Source: Brevundimonas vesicularis NBRC 12165
Lineage (GTDB): Bacteria; Pseudomonadota; Alphaproteobacteria; Caulobacterales; Caulobacteraceae
Length of the DNA: 64,000 nucleotides
Assembly (NCBI RefSeq): GCF_001592205.1
Contig: NZ_BCWM01000009.1
Location: 1-64,000 of the forward strand
Reading direction: 5' to 3'
Shown piece after piece: positions 55,264 to 64,000 of the stretch (its first letter is position 1; each line of letters begins with the position of its first letter). The notes beneath the pieces were generated by a model, which searched no databases, had not been told where the DNA came from, and worked only from the letters and a program-made list of their open reading frames with translations. A program made the translations under genes and the position numbers.

Positions 55264-56744
55264 GCCGGCTGCCTCGCGTCCTCGATCATCAGGGCGGCGG
55301 TGGCCTTGGCCGATCCGACTACGCCTGGCACGCCCGCGCCGGGATGGGTGCCGGCGCCCACGAAATAGAGGTTGGGGATCTGGTCGTCGCGGTTATGCAC
55401 CCGGAACCAGGCGCTCTGGGTCAGGATGGGCTCCAGCGAGAAGGCCGAACCCTGGTGCGCGTTCAGCTGGTCGCGGAAATCGACCGGCGTGAAGATGCGG
55501 CAGGTATCCAGGTCCGCCGTCAAACCGGGGATGTAGCGTTCTTCCAGATAGGCCAGGATCCGGTCGCGATAGCGCGGCCCCTCGACCTCCCAGTCGATGT
55601 CGGCCGAGGCCAGATGCGGCACGGGCGCCAGCACATAGAAGGCGTCGCAGCCTTCCGGCGCCAGTGATGGATCGGTCCGCGTCGGCGCGTGCAGATACAG
55701 CGAGAAGTCATCGGGCAGGTCCGGCCCCTTGAAGATTTCGGCGATCAGCTCGCGATAGCGCGGCCCGAACAGCACCGTGTGGTGGCGCACCTCCGGGTGG
55801 ACGCGTTTCAGGCCGAAATAGATGACGAACAGCGACATGGAGTGACGCCGCGACGCCAGCTTGGCGCCCTCCTTTTGACCGCGCGGCTCCTGACCCAACA
55901 GGCGCTGATAGGTGTGAACCACGTCGGCGTTGGAGGCGACCATGTCGAAGGCCAACGTCTCGCCGTTCACCACCACGCCGGTCGCACGACCGTTCGCCAT
56001 GGTGATGCGCTCGGCCGGGCTGTTCAGCCGAACTTCCCCGCCCAGATCCTTGAGCAGACGCACCATGGCCTGGATCAGGGCGCCAGTGCCACCGCGCGGG
56101 AACCACACGCCCCAGCGCCGCTCCAGCGCATGGATCAGCGCATAAATCGACGAGGTCGCGAACGGATTGCCGCCGACCAGCAGGGAGTGAAAGCTGAACG
56201 CCTGGCGCAGGTGCTCGTCCTGAATATAGCTGGCGACCTTGTCATAGACCGACCGCCAGGCCTGAAGCCGCATCAGCTCCGGCGCCGCCTTGACCATGCT
56301 GGCGAAGTCCAGGAACGGCACGGCCCCCAGCTTCAGATAGCCTTCCTTCAGCAGGTCCTGCGAATAGGCCAGGAACCTGCGATAGCCTTCCTTGTCGGCC
56401 GGATTGCGCGCCACGATCTGGCGGTCCAGCTCGTCCTGATCGTTGACGTAGTCGAAGACGTCGCCGTCTTCCCAGCACAGCCGATAGAAGGGCGCGACCG
56501 GCAACAGTTCGACATAGTCCGACAGCTTGCGCCCACTGGCCTCGAACAGTTCCTCCAGCGCCGACGGGTCGGTGATGACAGTGGGACCGGCGTCGAAGGT
56601 ATAGCCCTTGTCCTTGAACACATAGGCCCGGCCGCCCTCCAGATCGCGGGCCTCGAACACCGTGGTCTGAATGCCCGCCGACTGCAGCCGTATGGCCAGC
56701 GACAAGCCCCCGAAGCCCGATCCGATTACAGCAGCCCGCATCAC
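55260..56744 (-). CDS. crtI: phytoene desaturase CrtI (lycopene-forming)
   Basis: A 494-residue FAD-dependent desaturase making lycopene from phytoene. N-terminal dinucleotide fold AAVIGSGFGGLSLAIRLQSAG, TFDAGPTVITDPSALEELF, and the C-terminal carotenoid-dehydrogenase signature NLYFVGAGTHPGAGVPGVVGSAKATA. Membrane-associated. It overlaps crtY and crtB by four bases each. Confidence 0.98.
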   Translation of the reverse strand: MMRAAVIGSGFGGLSLAIRLQSAGIQTTVFEARDLEGGRAYVFKDKGYTFDAGPTVITDPSALEELFEASGRKLSDYVELLPVAPFYRLCWEDGDVFDYVNDQDELDRQIVARNPADKEGYRRFLAYSQDLLKEGYLKLGAVPFLDFASMVKAAPELMRLQAWRSVYDKVASYIQDEHLRQAFSFHSLLVGGNPFATSSIYALIHALERRWGVWFPRGGTGALIQAMVRLLKDLGGEVRLNSPAERITMANGRATGVVVNGETLAFDMVASNADVVHTYQRLLGQEPRGQKEGAKLASRRHSMSLFVIYFGLKRVHPEVRHHTVLFGPRYRELIAEIFKGPDLPDDFSLYLHAPTRTDPSLAPEGCDAFYVLAPVPHLASADIDWEVEGPRYRDRILAYLEERYIPGLTADLDTCRIFTPVDFRDQLNAHQGSAFSLEPILTQSAWFRVHNRDDQIPNLYFVGAGTHPGAGVPGVVGSAKATAALMIEDARQPA

Positions 56745-57907
56745 GCACGTCCTCTTTCGACCAGACAGGTCAGTGCGGCGCCGATCGGCACCGGGGGTTT
56801 TCCGCTCAGGATCCGCGCCTTGTCGGCGAGTGTGGGTCCCGCAGCGTAGAAGCGTTCGACCAAAGGCTGGGGTAGACGATAGAACCGCTCCAGCACCTTG
56901 TATCGCTCATCGGGCCGCGCCGCACGGAATAGCATCCGGTTCAGCAACCGATAAAAGCCTCGTCCGGCCCATACGTCATGCGCATGGCGGCGGATGTCTT
57001 CGGCGACGGTCGCCGGCTCGAAATCCCGCACCAACCGGTCGGCCAGGCGCACCGCGTCAGGCAGCGAATAGCCGGTGGTCGGGTGAAACAGCCCGGCGCG
57101 CAGACCGCTGAGCGCTGTCGGCCCCATTCGCGACAAATGCGCGCCGATGTCCCCATCAAGCGCCACGGGCAGGACGCCGTCCTCTTCGCGGAAGATCGTC
57201 TCGATCTCCCAGCCCTGCGCGCGGGCGTAATCCAGCACGCCCTGCCGGAACGCCGCGCGATCCAGCGCATCGCCGTCGGTGTAGCGCGTATCCTCGATCA
57301 GCAGCGTGCGATCATCGAACGGCAGGGTGTAAAGAAACCGGTAGCCCCCGGCCTGATCGACGCAGGCGTCCATGACGATGGGTGTTGTCAGGCCGTGCGG
57401 CGCTGCAAGCCGAACCTCCAGCCCGACGAATTTCTGGAAACCCAGCGCCAGATCCGGCGTCGCGGTCGGCCCGCGCCCATCGATCACCGCCTTGGCGCTC
57501 AGACGCCGTCCATCGGCCAGCACCGCTTCGGTCGGCGACACCGAGGCGACCGGCGCGCCCAGCATGACCTTTCCGGGCAAGGCCGCCTCGACCACCGCCG
57601 CGAACCGTTCGGCCGTGACGCTGCAATAGGGCGTCGACAGCGCGCGCTTGAACTGGGGAAAACGGACGCTGTATCCCGGCCAGCGATGCACGACCAAGGG
57701 CGCGATCCAGTCGCGCTGCGCCTGCGTCAGGTCGCTGTCGAAGAAAGACCAGGTGTGGACCCCGCCCAGGGTCTGCGCCGCCTCGACGATCCGCACGTCC
57801 AGATCGGGCCGCAGCTGCGACAGCCGCAGCGCCAGCAGGCCATTGGCCAGGCCGCCGCCGACCATCACAAGGTCCGGCGCGGAAGTTTCAGAGGCGTCGA
57901 CCTGCAT
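56741..57907 (-). CDS. crtY: lycopene beta-cyclase CrtY
   Basis: A 388-residue cyclase converting lycopene to beta-carotene. FAD fold DLVMVGGGLANGLLALRLSQLRP, the motif GGVHTWSFFDSDLT, and FHPTTGYSLPDAVRLADRL are all typical. First gene of the crtYIB unit; it diverges from crtW across 80 bases, so the two promoters share the gap. Confidence 0.96.
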   Translation of the reverse strand: MQVDASETSAPDLVMVGGGLANGLLALRLSQLRPDLDVRIVEAAQTLGGVHTWSFFDSDLTQAQRDWIAPLVVHRWPGYSVRFPQFKRALSTPYCSVTAERFAAVVEAALPGKVMLGAPVASVSPTEAVLADGRRLSAKAVIDGRGPTATPDLALGFQKFVGLEVRLAAPHGLTTPIVMDACVDQAGGYRFLYTLPFDDRTLLIEDTRYTDGDALDRAAFRQGVLDYARAQGWEIETIFREEDGVLPVALDGDIGAHLSRMGPTALSGLRAGLFHPTTGYSLPDAVRLADRLVRDFEPATVAEDIRRHAHDVWAGRGFYRLLNRMLFRAARPDERYKVLERFYRLPQPLVERFYAAGPTLADKARILSGKPPVPIGAALTCLVERGRA

Positions 57908-57987
57908 TCCAGACAGGTGGCACGCGACGACGCATGCGGCAAGCGAACAGGATGCTTACGGGGCCGCGATGCGCTAAGTGTCGCGCC

Positions 57988-58713
57988 ATGTTCGCCGTCA
58001 CGCCAATGTCACGGGTCGTCCCGAACCAGGCCCTGATCGGCCTGACGCTGGCTGGCCTGATCGCCGCGGTCTGGCTGACCCTGCACATCTACGGCGTCTA
58101 TTTTCATCGCTGGACGATCTGGAGCATCCTGACCGTTCCGCTGATCGTCGCCGTCCAGACCTGGCTATCCGTCGGCCTGTTCATCGTCGCCCACGACGCC
58201 ATGCACGGCTCGCTGGCCCCGGGACGCCCACGGCTGAACACGGCGATCGGCAGCCTGGCGCTGGCCCTCTACGCCGGATTTCGGTTCGCGCCTTTGAAGA
58301 TCGCACACCACGCCCATCACGCTGCGCCTGGTACGGCGGACGATCCCGACTTTCACGCCGACGCCCCGCGCGCTTTCCTGCCCTGGTTCTACGGCTTTTT
58401 CCGCACCTATTTCGGCTGGCGAGAACTGGCCGTTCTGACGGTGCTCGTGGCCGTTGCGGTGCTGATCCTCGGCGCCCGCGTGCCCAATCTTCTGGCCTTT
58501 TGGGCCGCGCCCGCCCTGCTATCGGCGCTACAGCTTTTCACATTCGGAACCTGGCTGCCTCACAGGCATACCGACGACGCTTTCCCCGACCACCACAACG
58601 CCCGCACCAGCCCCTTCGGCCCGGTCCTGTCGTTGCTCACCTGCTTCCACTTCGGCCGCCACCACGAACACCATCTGACCCCCTGGAAGCCCTGGTGGAG
58701 TTTGTTCAGCTAG
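57988..58713 (+). CDS. crtW: beta-carotene 4,4'-ketolase CrtW
   Basis: A 241-residue di-iron membrane ketolase. The histidine clusters HDAMHG, KIAHHAHHAAPG, LPHRHTDDAFPDHHNA and HFGRHHEHHLTPWKPWW are all there, with about five hydrophobic helices. ATG 57988 gives the usual N-terminus; the frame is open further upstream over the intergenic region. With CrtZ it should yield astaxanthin-type pigments. Last gene of the cluster, just before tRNA-Ser. Confidence 0.96.
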   Translation: MFAVTPMSRVVPNQALIGLTLAGLIAAVWLTLHIYGVYFHRWTIWSILTVPLIVAVQTWLSVGLFIVAHDAMHGSLAPGRPRLNTAIGSLALALYAGFRFAPLKIAHHAHHAAPGTADDPDFHADAPRAFLPWFYGFFRTYFGWRELAVLTVLVAVAVLILGARVPNLLAFWAAPALLSALQLFTFGTWLPHRHTDDAFPDHHNARTSPFGPVLSLLTCFHFGRHHEHHLTPWKPWWSLFS

Positions 58714-58810
58714 GCGTCCCCGGTGGTCGTTTTCAACGGCGACATGATGCACGAAGCCTCTGCCCCGCCGACCCGTCGCGGCTGCTGATCAGCCAAAATT
58801 CTGAGAGGAA

Positions 58811-58902
58811 TGGCGGAGACGGAGGGATTCGAACCCTCGGTACCCCTTACGGGGTACGACGATTTAGCAAACCGTTGCCTTCAGCCACTCGGCCACGTCT
58901 CC
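58811..58902 (-). tRNA. tRNA-Ser (GCU)
   Basis: A class II tRNA of 92 bases with a long variable arm. The 5' end GGAGACG pairs with CGTCTCC; discriminator G, and CCA is encoded (complement of 58811-58813). The anticodon loop TTGCTAA gives GCU for serine. The variable arm TACCCCGTAAGGGGTA forms its own hairpin. Confidence 0.96.
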
Positions 58903-59041
58903 TGTGAGGGCGTCGATAGCGGAGGCTGATGCGTCGCGCAATCCGGTTCGAGAGAAAGCGTCCACGTTAACGCGACATAGAGGCCGAAGCGGCAGTATCG
59001 CGGCCATCATTCGCCCCCCCGGATAGCTGCTGGATCGCCTG

Positions 59042-60526
59042 TTGCTCGACCGTCCCGCCAGTCTCGCCGCCGACACGCCGCTGAAGAGCCGGCCGTCGCG
59101 CGGGCCGTTCCGCCCGGAGATCTGGCTGAATGCGCGCGAGCGATCGTCCGTGCGGTTGTCTGCGCACTATTTCCGGCTGATCGACGTGCTGATGGTTTGC
59201 GGCCTGGCGTTCGGCGCGGTCCTGGCGATCCAGCCGACGGGCTTGGCCTCGATCACGGTCGGCGACGCCGCGCCCGTGGTCGTCGGCGCCGTTTTGGTGC
59301 TCGTGCTGATGCGCGCGCTTCAGCTTTATCGATTCGGGCGCGACACGCCCTGGCCTCTGCACATGGCAGGCGTGGTAGGCGTGGGCGTCGTCTCGGCAGG
59401 AGTCGCGTTGGTGCTGGGTTGGCTGATGGACCGGCCGGCGCTGGACGTCATCGCGCCCTGGGCGCTGACGACGACGGCCGCCTTGGCGCTGTTGCACGGC
59501 CTGTGGCTGGTCGTCATTGCGCGGTGGCGTCGACTGGGCGTGCTCTCGCCGAACATCGTCATCGTCGGCGCGACCCGAAACGCGCGACGTCTGATCGAAC
59601 AGGCGCTGGAGCGGCGCGACATGAATGTGCTGGGCGTGTTCGACGACCGCTTGGCCAGATCGCCGGACAGCTTGGCCGGCGTGCCGGTGCTGGGGACTGC
59701 CAAGGCTCTGTTGACCCACCGGCTGACGCCCTATGTCGACCGGATAGTGCTGGCTATAGATCCCGAGGCCGGCCAGCGCGTGCGCGACCTGACGCAGACC
59801 TTGAACGCCCTGCCCAATCCGCTGACGGTCCTGGTTGATTCAGAACTGGGTCGCGATGGACTGCTGAACAGGCTGGCCAATGCGCCGCTCGCGCCTCTGG
59901 ATGGTCCTGCCAACCCGGACCGCCGCGCCTTCAACAAGCGGATGCAGGACCTGGTGATTGGCGCCGCAGCCCTGGTCGTCGCTGCGCCCATCATGGCCCT
60001 GGTGGCTCTGGCCGTGCGGCTGGATAGTCCCGGCCCCGTCTTCTTCCGCCAGCGCCGTCATGGCTTCAATCACGAGACCATTGTCGTGTGGAAGTTCCGC
60101 TCCATGCGCCACGCCGCCGCCGATGCGACCGCAAGCCGCCAAGTCTGCGCCGACGACGACCGCGTGACCCGTGTCGGCCGCTTTATCCGCGCCACCAGCC
60201 TGGATGAACTGCCGCAGATCTTCAACGTCCTGTCCGGCGAGATGTCCCTCGTCGGCCCCCGCCCCCACGCCATCGGAATGAAGACCGGCGAGACCGAATC
60301 CGCCCTGCTGGTCGCCGAATACGCCCATCGCCACCGCATCAAGCCCGGCATGACCGGCTGGGCCGCCATCAAGGGCTCGCGCGGACCGGTCGATACCGAG
60401 GCCCAGGTGCGCGAACGCGTCCAGCTGGACATCGAATATATCGAGCGCCAGTCCTTCTGGCTGGACCTGTGGGTCATCGCCGTCACCATCCCCGTCCTAC
60501 TGGGCGACCGGGCGGCCGTGCGTTGA
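59042..60526 (+). CDS. polyprenyl-phosphate sugar-1-phosphate transferase (WcaJ/HfsE-like)
   Basis: An approximately 494-residue membrane enzyme that starts polysaccharide repeat units on undecaprenyl phosphate. About four N-terminal helices and a CoA-binding-like Rossmann domain ([18 protein letters not shown]) are followed by the bacterial sugar-transferase domain: [46 protein letters not shown] and [18 protein letters not shown]. The start is uncertain; TTG 59042 is the first codon after an in-frame stop that gives a sensible N-terminus. It heads a rightward exopolysaccharide unit. Confidence 0.9.
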   Translation: MLDRPASLAADTPLKSRPSRGPFRPEIWLNARERSSVRLSAHYFRLIDVLMVCGLAFGAVLAIQPTGLASITVGDAAPVVVGAVLVLVLMRALQLYRFGRDTPWPLHMAGVVGVGVVSAGVALVLGWLMDRPALDVIAPWALTTTAALALLHGLWLVVIARWRRLGVLSPNIVIVGATRNARRLIEQALERRDMNVLGVFDDRLARSPDSLAGVPVLGTAKALLTHRLTPYVDRIVLAIDPEAGQRVRDLTQTLNALPNPLTVLVDSELGRDGLLNRLANAPLAPLDGPANPDRRAFNKRMQDLVIGAAALVVAAPIMALVALAVRLDSPGPVFFRQRRHGFNHETIVVWKFRSMRHAAADATASRQVCADDDRVTRVGRFIRATSLDELPQIFNVLSGEMSLVGPRPHAIGMKTGETESALLVAEYAHRHRIKPGMTGWAAIKGSRGPVDTEAQVRERVQLDIEYIERQSFWLDLWVIAVTIPVLLGDRAAVR

Positions 60527-60537
60527 GCGAGAAGCGC

Positions 60538-61983
60538 ATGTTCTGGCGCGGCGTCTGGGGCTATCTGCCGGCCCAGATCGTCCAGGGCTTGGTCGGTTTC
60601 CTGACCATCTTCGTCTTCACGCGCCTTCTCAGCACCGACGACTTCGGCCATTACGCCCTGGCGTTTTCGGTGACGACCCTGGCCCACACTGTGACCTTCA
60701 CCTGGCTGGAAGCGTCGATGGCGCGCTTCTGGGCGGCCGAGCGCACGCCTGAGGGAATGGCGACCCATTTCGCCAGTCTGTACCGCACGTCCTTCACCAT
60801 CATCGCCGTGTTCACCCCGATCGCAGCCCTGATCGTGTGGCTGGCGCCGCTGACGCCCGCGTTCAAAATAGCCGTCGCCTTCGGCCTGGCCGGCGCGCCC
60901 GTGCGCAACCTCGCGAAGCTGGCGCAGGAGCGGTATCGGGCGGCGGGCGAGGTATCGAAATCCGCCGCCGTGGACATCGGCGTCGCCATCCTCGGCTTTC
61001 TGGTCGGCGCCGGGTTCGCCTTGGCCGGCGCCGGCGCGGCCTCCCCCCTGCTGGGCCTGGCCATCGCCCCCCTGTTCGCCCTGCCCTTCATCCTGCCGGG
61101 CGAGTTGCGTCAGACCAGCGGCGGCGCGGTGGATCGCACGCGGCTGAAGGCCTATGCCCTCTACGGCTATCCCATCGCGGCCTCGCTGACCTTGGCGCTG
61201 GTGCTGGCGTCGACGGATCGGTTTCTGCTGGCGGCCTTCATGGATGCGGCGGCGGTCGGCGCCTATCACGCCAGCTACAGCCTGGCGAACCGGACGCTGG
61301 ACGTCATCTTCATCTGGCTGGGCGCGGCCGGGGCGCCGGCCATGGTGATGGCGCTGGAGCGCGGCGGGCGCGAGGCGCTGCGTCAGACGGCCATCGAGCA
61401 GGGTTCGACCCTGATCCTGATCGGCCTGCCCGCCGCCGTGGGCCTGTCGCTGGTCGCGCGACCGCTGGCGGAGCTGATGATCGGCCAGGATCTGCGCGCC
61501 GCCGCTGCGCTGGTGACGCCGTGGATCGCCGCCTCGTCCTTCCTGTCTGGGATGATCGCCTATTACTTCGGCTTCGGCTTCACGCTCGGAAAGAAGACCG
61601 GCCTGCTGCTGGTGACGATGGCGATTCCGGCCCTTTGCAACGTCGCCCTGAACCTGGTGCTGATCCCCCGCATGGGTGTGACGGGCGCGGCCGTCTCGAC
61701 CGCCGCCAGCTTCGCCATCGGCCTGATCGCCTGCATCCTGCTGAGCCGCCGCGCCATCGCCCTGCCGATGCCGTGGGAGGCGCTGATCCGTTGCGGGATC
61801 GCCTCCGCCGCCATGGCCGGGGTCGTCTGGTTACTGCCGCCGCTGGGCGGTTTTTTGGAGCTGATGCTGAATGCCGGTGTGGGTGGTCTCGTCTATGCGG
61901 TCGTCGCCCTGACGCTGAACGCCGTCGGGGTGCGTGACGTGCTGCTGCGCCAGATCCGCGCGCGCGGGAGCGTGACGGCATGA
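60538..61983 (+). CDS. polysaccharide flippase (Wzx/MATE-like, HfsF-like)
   Basis: A 481-residue inner-membrane protein with about 12 to 14 helices. It begins [43 protein letters not shown], the classic oligosaccharide-flippase opening (polysaccharide synthesis family), and has [21 protein letters not shown] and [44 protein letters not shown] 60538 has GAGAAG just before; TTG 60523 would overlap the upstream stop as TTGA. Coupled to the next gene. Confidence 0.9.
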   Translation: MFWRGVWGYLPAQIVQGLVGFLTIFVFTRLLSTDDFGHYALAFSVTTLAHTVTFTWLEASMARFWAAERTPEGMATHFASLYRTSFTIIAVFTPIAALIVWLAPLTPAFKIAVAFGLAGAPVRNLAKLAQERYRAAGEVSKSAAVDIGVAILGFLVGAGFALAGAGAASPLLGLAIAPLFALPFILPGELRQTSGGAVDRTRLKAYALYGYPIAASLTLALVLASTDRFLLAAFMDAAAVGAYHASYSLANRTLDVIFIWLGAAGAPAMVMALERGGREALRQTAIEQGSTLILIGLPAAVGLSLVARPLAELMIGQDLRAAAALVTPWIAASSFLSGMIAYYFGFGFTLGKKTGLLLVTMAIPALCNVALNLVLIPRMGVTGAAVSTAASFAIGLIACILLSRRAIALPMPWEALIRCGIASAAMAGVVWLLPPLGGFLELMLNAGVGGLVYAVVALTLNAVGVRDVLLRQIRARGSVTA

Positions 61984-62912
61984 GCGCCCATATCCACGAT
62001 AGCGTCGCCTGGTCTCGGGAGACGCCAACGATCTCGGTCTTGATCCCCTTCCTGCGCGACGATCCGCAAGAACTGCTGCGTCAACTGGACAGCGAGGCCG
62101 CCGCCCTGTCCGGCGCGGTCGAGCTGATCCTGCTGGACGATGGCACCGCCGACGCTGATCTGACGACCCGGCTTCAGGCGACCATCGACGCCCTGCATCT
62201 GCCCGTCCGCCTGATCACCCTGGCGGCCAACGAGGGCCGCGCCAGGGGCCGCAACCGCCTGACCACCGCCGCTCGGGGCGAGGCCTATCTGTTCCTCGAC
62301 AGCGACATGCGGCCTGATACGCCCGTCTTCCTGCAAAACTGGCTGCGGCTAACGACTGAGGACGCGCCTGCCGTCGCCTTCGGCGGCTTCTCGCTGGATC
62401 AGGCCCCGACCAACGCGCGGTTCACCGTCCACCGCGCCCTGTCGGGCGCCTCGGAATGCCTGCCCGCGTCCCAGCGCGCCCTGACGCCCGAAAAATACGT
62501 CTACACCTCCAACCTCTTGGTGCGCCGCGACGTGTTCGCCGCCGAATCCTTCGATCCCGGTTTCAGTGGCTGGGGCTGGGAGGACGTGGAGTGGGCCATG
62601 CGTGTCTCGCGCCGCTTTCCCGTCGTCCATATCGACAATCCCGCCACCCATATGGGCCTGGACACGGTCGAGGATCTGGTGCGCAAGTTCGATCAGGGCG
62701 CCGACAACTTCGCCCGCGTCGTCGCCCTGCACCCCGCCATCGTCCAGACCTATCCCAGCTACAAGGCCGCGCGCGCCCTGAAACGCCTGCCCGCCCTGCC
62801 TCTGGCGCGTCGCCTGATGAAACAGGCCGCCTTGACGACGGCCCTGCCGGTCAAGGCCCGCGCCTTCGCGCTCAGGCTCTACCGCGCCGCCGTCTATGCG
62901 GACGCCGTCTGA
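61980..62912 (+). CDS. family 2 glycosyltransferase
   Basis: A 310-residue GT-A fold enzyme. ISVLIPFLRDDPQELLRQL opens the domain, NEGRARGRNRLTTAARGEAYLFLDSDMRPD carries the metal-binding DxD region (DSDM), and FSGWGWEDVEWAMRV has the acceptor-side WGWED motif. The substrate is unknown. It overlaps the flippase gene by four bases and ends two bases before the next gene. Confidence 0.9.
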   Translation: MSAHIHDSVAWSRETPTISVLIPFLRDDPQELLRQLDSEAAALSGAVELILLDDGTADADLTTRLQATIDALHLPVRLITLAANEGRARGRNRLTTAARGEAYLFLDSDMRPDTPVFLQNWLRLTTEDAPAVAFGGFSLDQAPTNARFTVHRALSGASECLPASQRALTPEKYVYTSNLLVRRDVFAAESFDPGFSGWGWEDVEWAMRVSRRFPVVHIDNPATHMGLDTVEDLVRKFDQGADNFARVVALHPAIVQTYPSYKAARALKRLPALPLARRLMKQAALTTALPVKARAFALRLYRAAVYADAV

Positions 62913-62914
62913 CC

Positions 62915-63847
62915 ATGCGCGACGTCGCCGTCATCATCCCGACCCTGCGCCGCCCAGACAGTCTGGAGCGAGCTATGCGCTCCGTCTTCGCCCAGACCGG
63001 ATCGCTGCATCGCGTCGCCGCCATCGTCGTCGCCGACAACGACCCGCAAGGCTCCGCCGCCGCCCTGATCGCGCGGCTGCGCGCCGAGGCGCCCGTGCCC
63101 CTGACCTATGCCCACGCCCCCACCCCCGGCGTGGCGACGGCGCGCAACATCGGCCTGTCCGCCACCGACGCGCCCCTGATCGCCTTTCTGGACGACGACG
63201 AAGCCGCTTCTCCCGGCTGGCTCGCCGCCCTGCTGAGCGCCCAAACGCAGACCGGCGCCGATGTGGTCTTCGGCCCCATTCGCGGGCGGGTGCCGGCTAA
63301 CACCGGTTGGACCACCGCCTATCTGGAGCGGTTCTTCGGCCGCGACGGCCCACGCGAGACCGGCCTGACCGACGACATCCACGGCTGCGGCAACAGTTTG
63401 ATGGTGCGCGCAACCGCCCTGCCCGGCGACGCCCCCTTCGATGTCGCCATGAACGAAACCGGCGGCGAGGACGACCGGCTGTTCACCGCCCTGTCGGCGC
63501 GCGGCGGCCGGTTCGGCTGGGCCGCCGAAGCCTGGGCGGACGAGTTCGCTCCGCCCCACCGCGCCACCCTGAAATACGCCCTGACCCGCGCCTTCGCCTA
63601 TGGCCAGAGCCCGACCCAGATGGCCGCGGACCGCCGCGACTGGCCCGGCGTCATCAAATGGATGCTGGTCGGTGTGGCCCAGACCGGCGTCTGGGGCGCC
63701 GCGTCCGTCCTTTGTGCGATCCTGCGGCGTCCTGACCGCGCAAACGTCTACGACCGCTGCGCACGCGGTCTCGGCAAGCTCTTCTGGACCAAGGGGTTCG
63801 AGCCGAAACTCTACGGTGCGGCGATGCTGTCGCGGTCGGACGTCTGA
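62915..63847 (+). CDS. family 2 glycosyltransferase (second)
   Basis: A 310-residue GT-A enzyme. VAVIIPTLRRPDSLERAMRSVFAQ opens it, VATARNIGLSATDAPLIAFLDDDEAASPGWL carries the DDD metal site, and MNETGGEDDRLFTALSARGGRFGWAAEAWADE holds the catalytic ED region. A C-terminal hydrophobic segment (WMLVGVAQTGVWGAASVLCAI) may anchor it to the membrane. It follows the first transferase after two bases. Both likely extend the repeat unit begun by the upstream sugar transferase. Confidence 0.9.
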   Translation: MRDVAVIIPTLRRPDSLERAMRSVFAQTGSLHRVAAIVVADNDPQGSAAALIARLRAEAPVPLTYAHAPTPGVATARNIGLSATDAPLIAFLDDDEAASPGWLAALLSAQTQTGADVVFGPIRGRVPANTGWTTAYLERFFGRDGPRETGLTDDIHGCGNSLMVRATALPGDAPFDVAMNETGGEDDRLFTALSARGGRFGWAAEAWADEFAPPHRATLKYALTRAFAYGQSPTQMAADRRDWPGVIKWMLVGVAQTGVWGAASVLCAILRRPDRANVYDRCARGLGKLFWTKGFEPKLYGAAMLSRSDV

Positions 63848-63859
63848 CTTCATCTTGAA

Positions 63860-63883
63860 AAGGCCGCGCGACAGATCGGCCTT
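63860..63883. terminator. weak hairpin at the end of the polysaccharide unit
   Basis: AAGGCCG (63860-63866) and CGGCCTT (63877-63883) pair around a 10-base loop. It lies between two convergent genes and may end both messages. Short stem and no T-run. Confidence 0.35.
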
Positions 63884-63901
63884 GAAATAGATGTCAAAGC
63901 G

Positions 63902-64000
63902 CTAGTTTGTGCTCTGCGACGCTCGACCTGTTCGAAATAGGCTCATCACAACAAAGGAAACCGCAAAACACGCCGCCGCTGCGACATAGAGGCCTCGCAC
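63902..64000 (-). CDS. C-terminal end of a membrane protein (partial)
   Basis: Reading leftward from the window edge, 32 codons are open to a TAG at 63904-63902. They encode RGLYVAAAACFAVSFVVMSL, a hydrophobic membrane helix, and then a short basic/polar tail (FRTGRASQSTN). This looks like the last helix and tail of an integral membrane protein, possibly a polysaccharide ligase/polymerase or carrier. The rest is outside the window, so no family can be named. Confidence 0.55.
   Translation of the reverse strand: MRGLYVAAAACFAVSFVVMSLFRTGRASQSTN

Noticed and set aside
58968..58990. A 14-base match (GCGACATAGAGGCC) also present near 63979
   Set aside because: Short, no extended similarity around either copy; treated as chance in GC-rich DNA, not a repeat.

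Overview
The window looks like a chromosomal segment of a pigmented, high-GC alphaproteobacterium of the Caulobacterales, most likely Brevundimonas. The reasons are a compact crtW/crtY/crtI/crtB plus crtE/idi/crtZ carotenoid cluster with a type 2 isopentenyl diphosphate isomerase, an iscR-led suf operon, cyoABCD followed by SURF1 and RegB/RegA, a bactofilin, and strong codon bias to G/C in third positions. Genus assignment is inference from gene content only.

Layout. 1-5300: two tandem tRNA-Asp copies, a glycosyltransferase, a large autotransporter with calcium-type repeats, and tRNA-Val. 5300-9260: HU, Lon with a heat-shock-like promoter, three tiny overlapping genes of unknown function, and a TfoX-domain protein. 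9270-16300: the iron-sulfur assembly operon iscR - cysteine desulfurase - sufBCDS - sufT - sufA, transcribed leftward from a palindromic control region. 16300-24430: a hydrolase-like protein without its serine, a frameshifted outer-membrane protein, ahpC/ahpF, a PadR regulator, a retropepsin-like protein, NamZ, a DOMON-like protein and DUF4287. 24750-28330: tyrS, a Bcp peroxiredoxin, bactofilin, and prfB read through a programmed +1 frameshift. 28440-33640: PBP1A, a pair of inverted REP-like elements, ohr, cobS without cobT, a secreted protein of unknown function, and a small membrane protein. 33750-41170: a HIT protein, then one leftward block cyoABCD-surf1-regB-regA. 41270-49010: an MFS transporter, an OprP-type porin, and the dctA / dctB-dctD dicarboxylate system. 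49040-58710: carotenoid cluster. 58810-64000: tRNA-Ser, then an exopolysaccharide cluster (initiating sugar transferase, flippase, two family 2 glycosyltransferases), then the last 32 codons of a leftward membrane protein.

How the parts work together. The carotenoid genes should make hydroxylated, ketolated beta-carotene derivatives (astaxanthin type). A membrane hydroxylase beside crtZ is a candidate for an additional ring hydroxylation, and a two-gene ABC exporter lies directly behind crtE. SUF, AhpCF, Bcp and Ohr form a peroxide and Fe-S maintenance set. The quinol oxidase operon carries its own assembly factor and a quinone-sensing RegB/RegA pair, which suggests autoregulation by the redox state of the quinone pool. 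DctB/DctD sits divergently from dctA with a DctD-like upstream palindrome, but I find no sigma-54 promoter and the activator has an altered GAFTGA loop.

I found no CRISPR array, prophage or insertion sequence. The most unusual signals are the DctD/no-sigma-54 combination, the palindrome over the idi promoter, the ABC exporter embedded in the carotenoid cluster, the three-gene micro-operon, the REP-like inverted pair, and the serine-less hydrolase.
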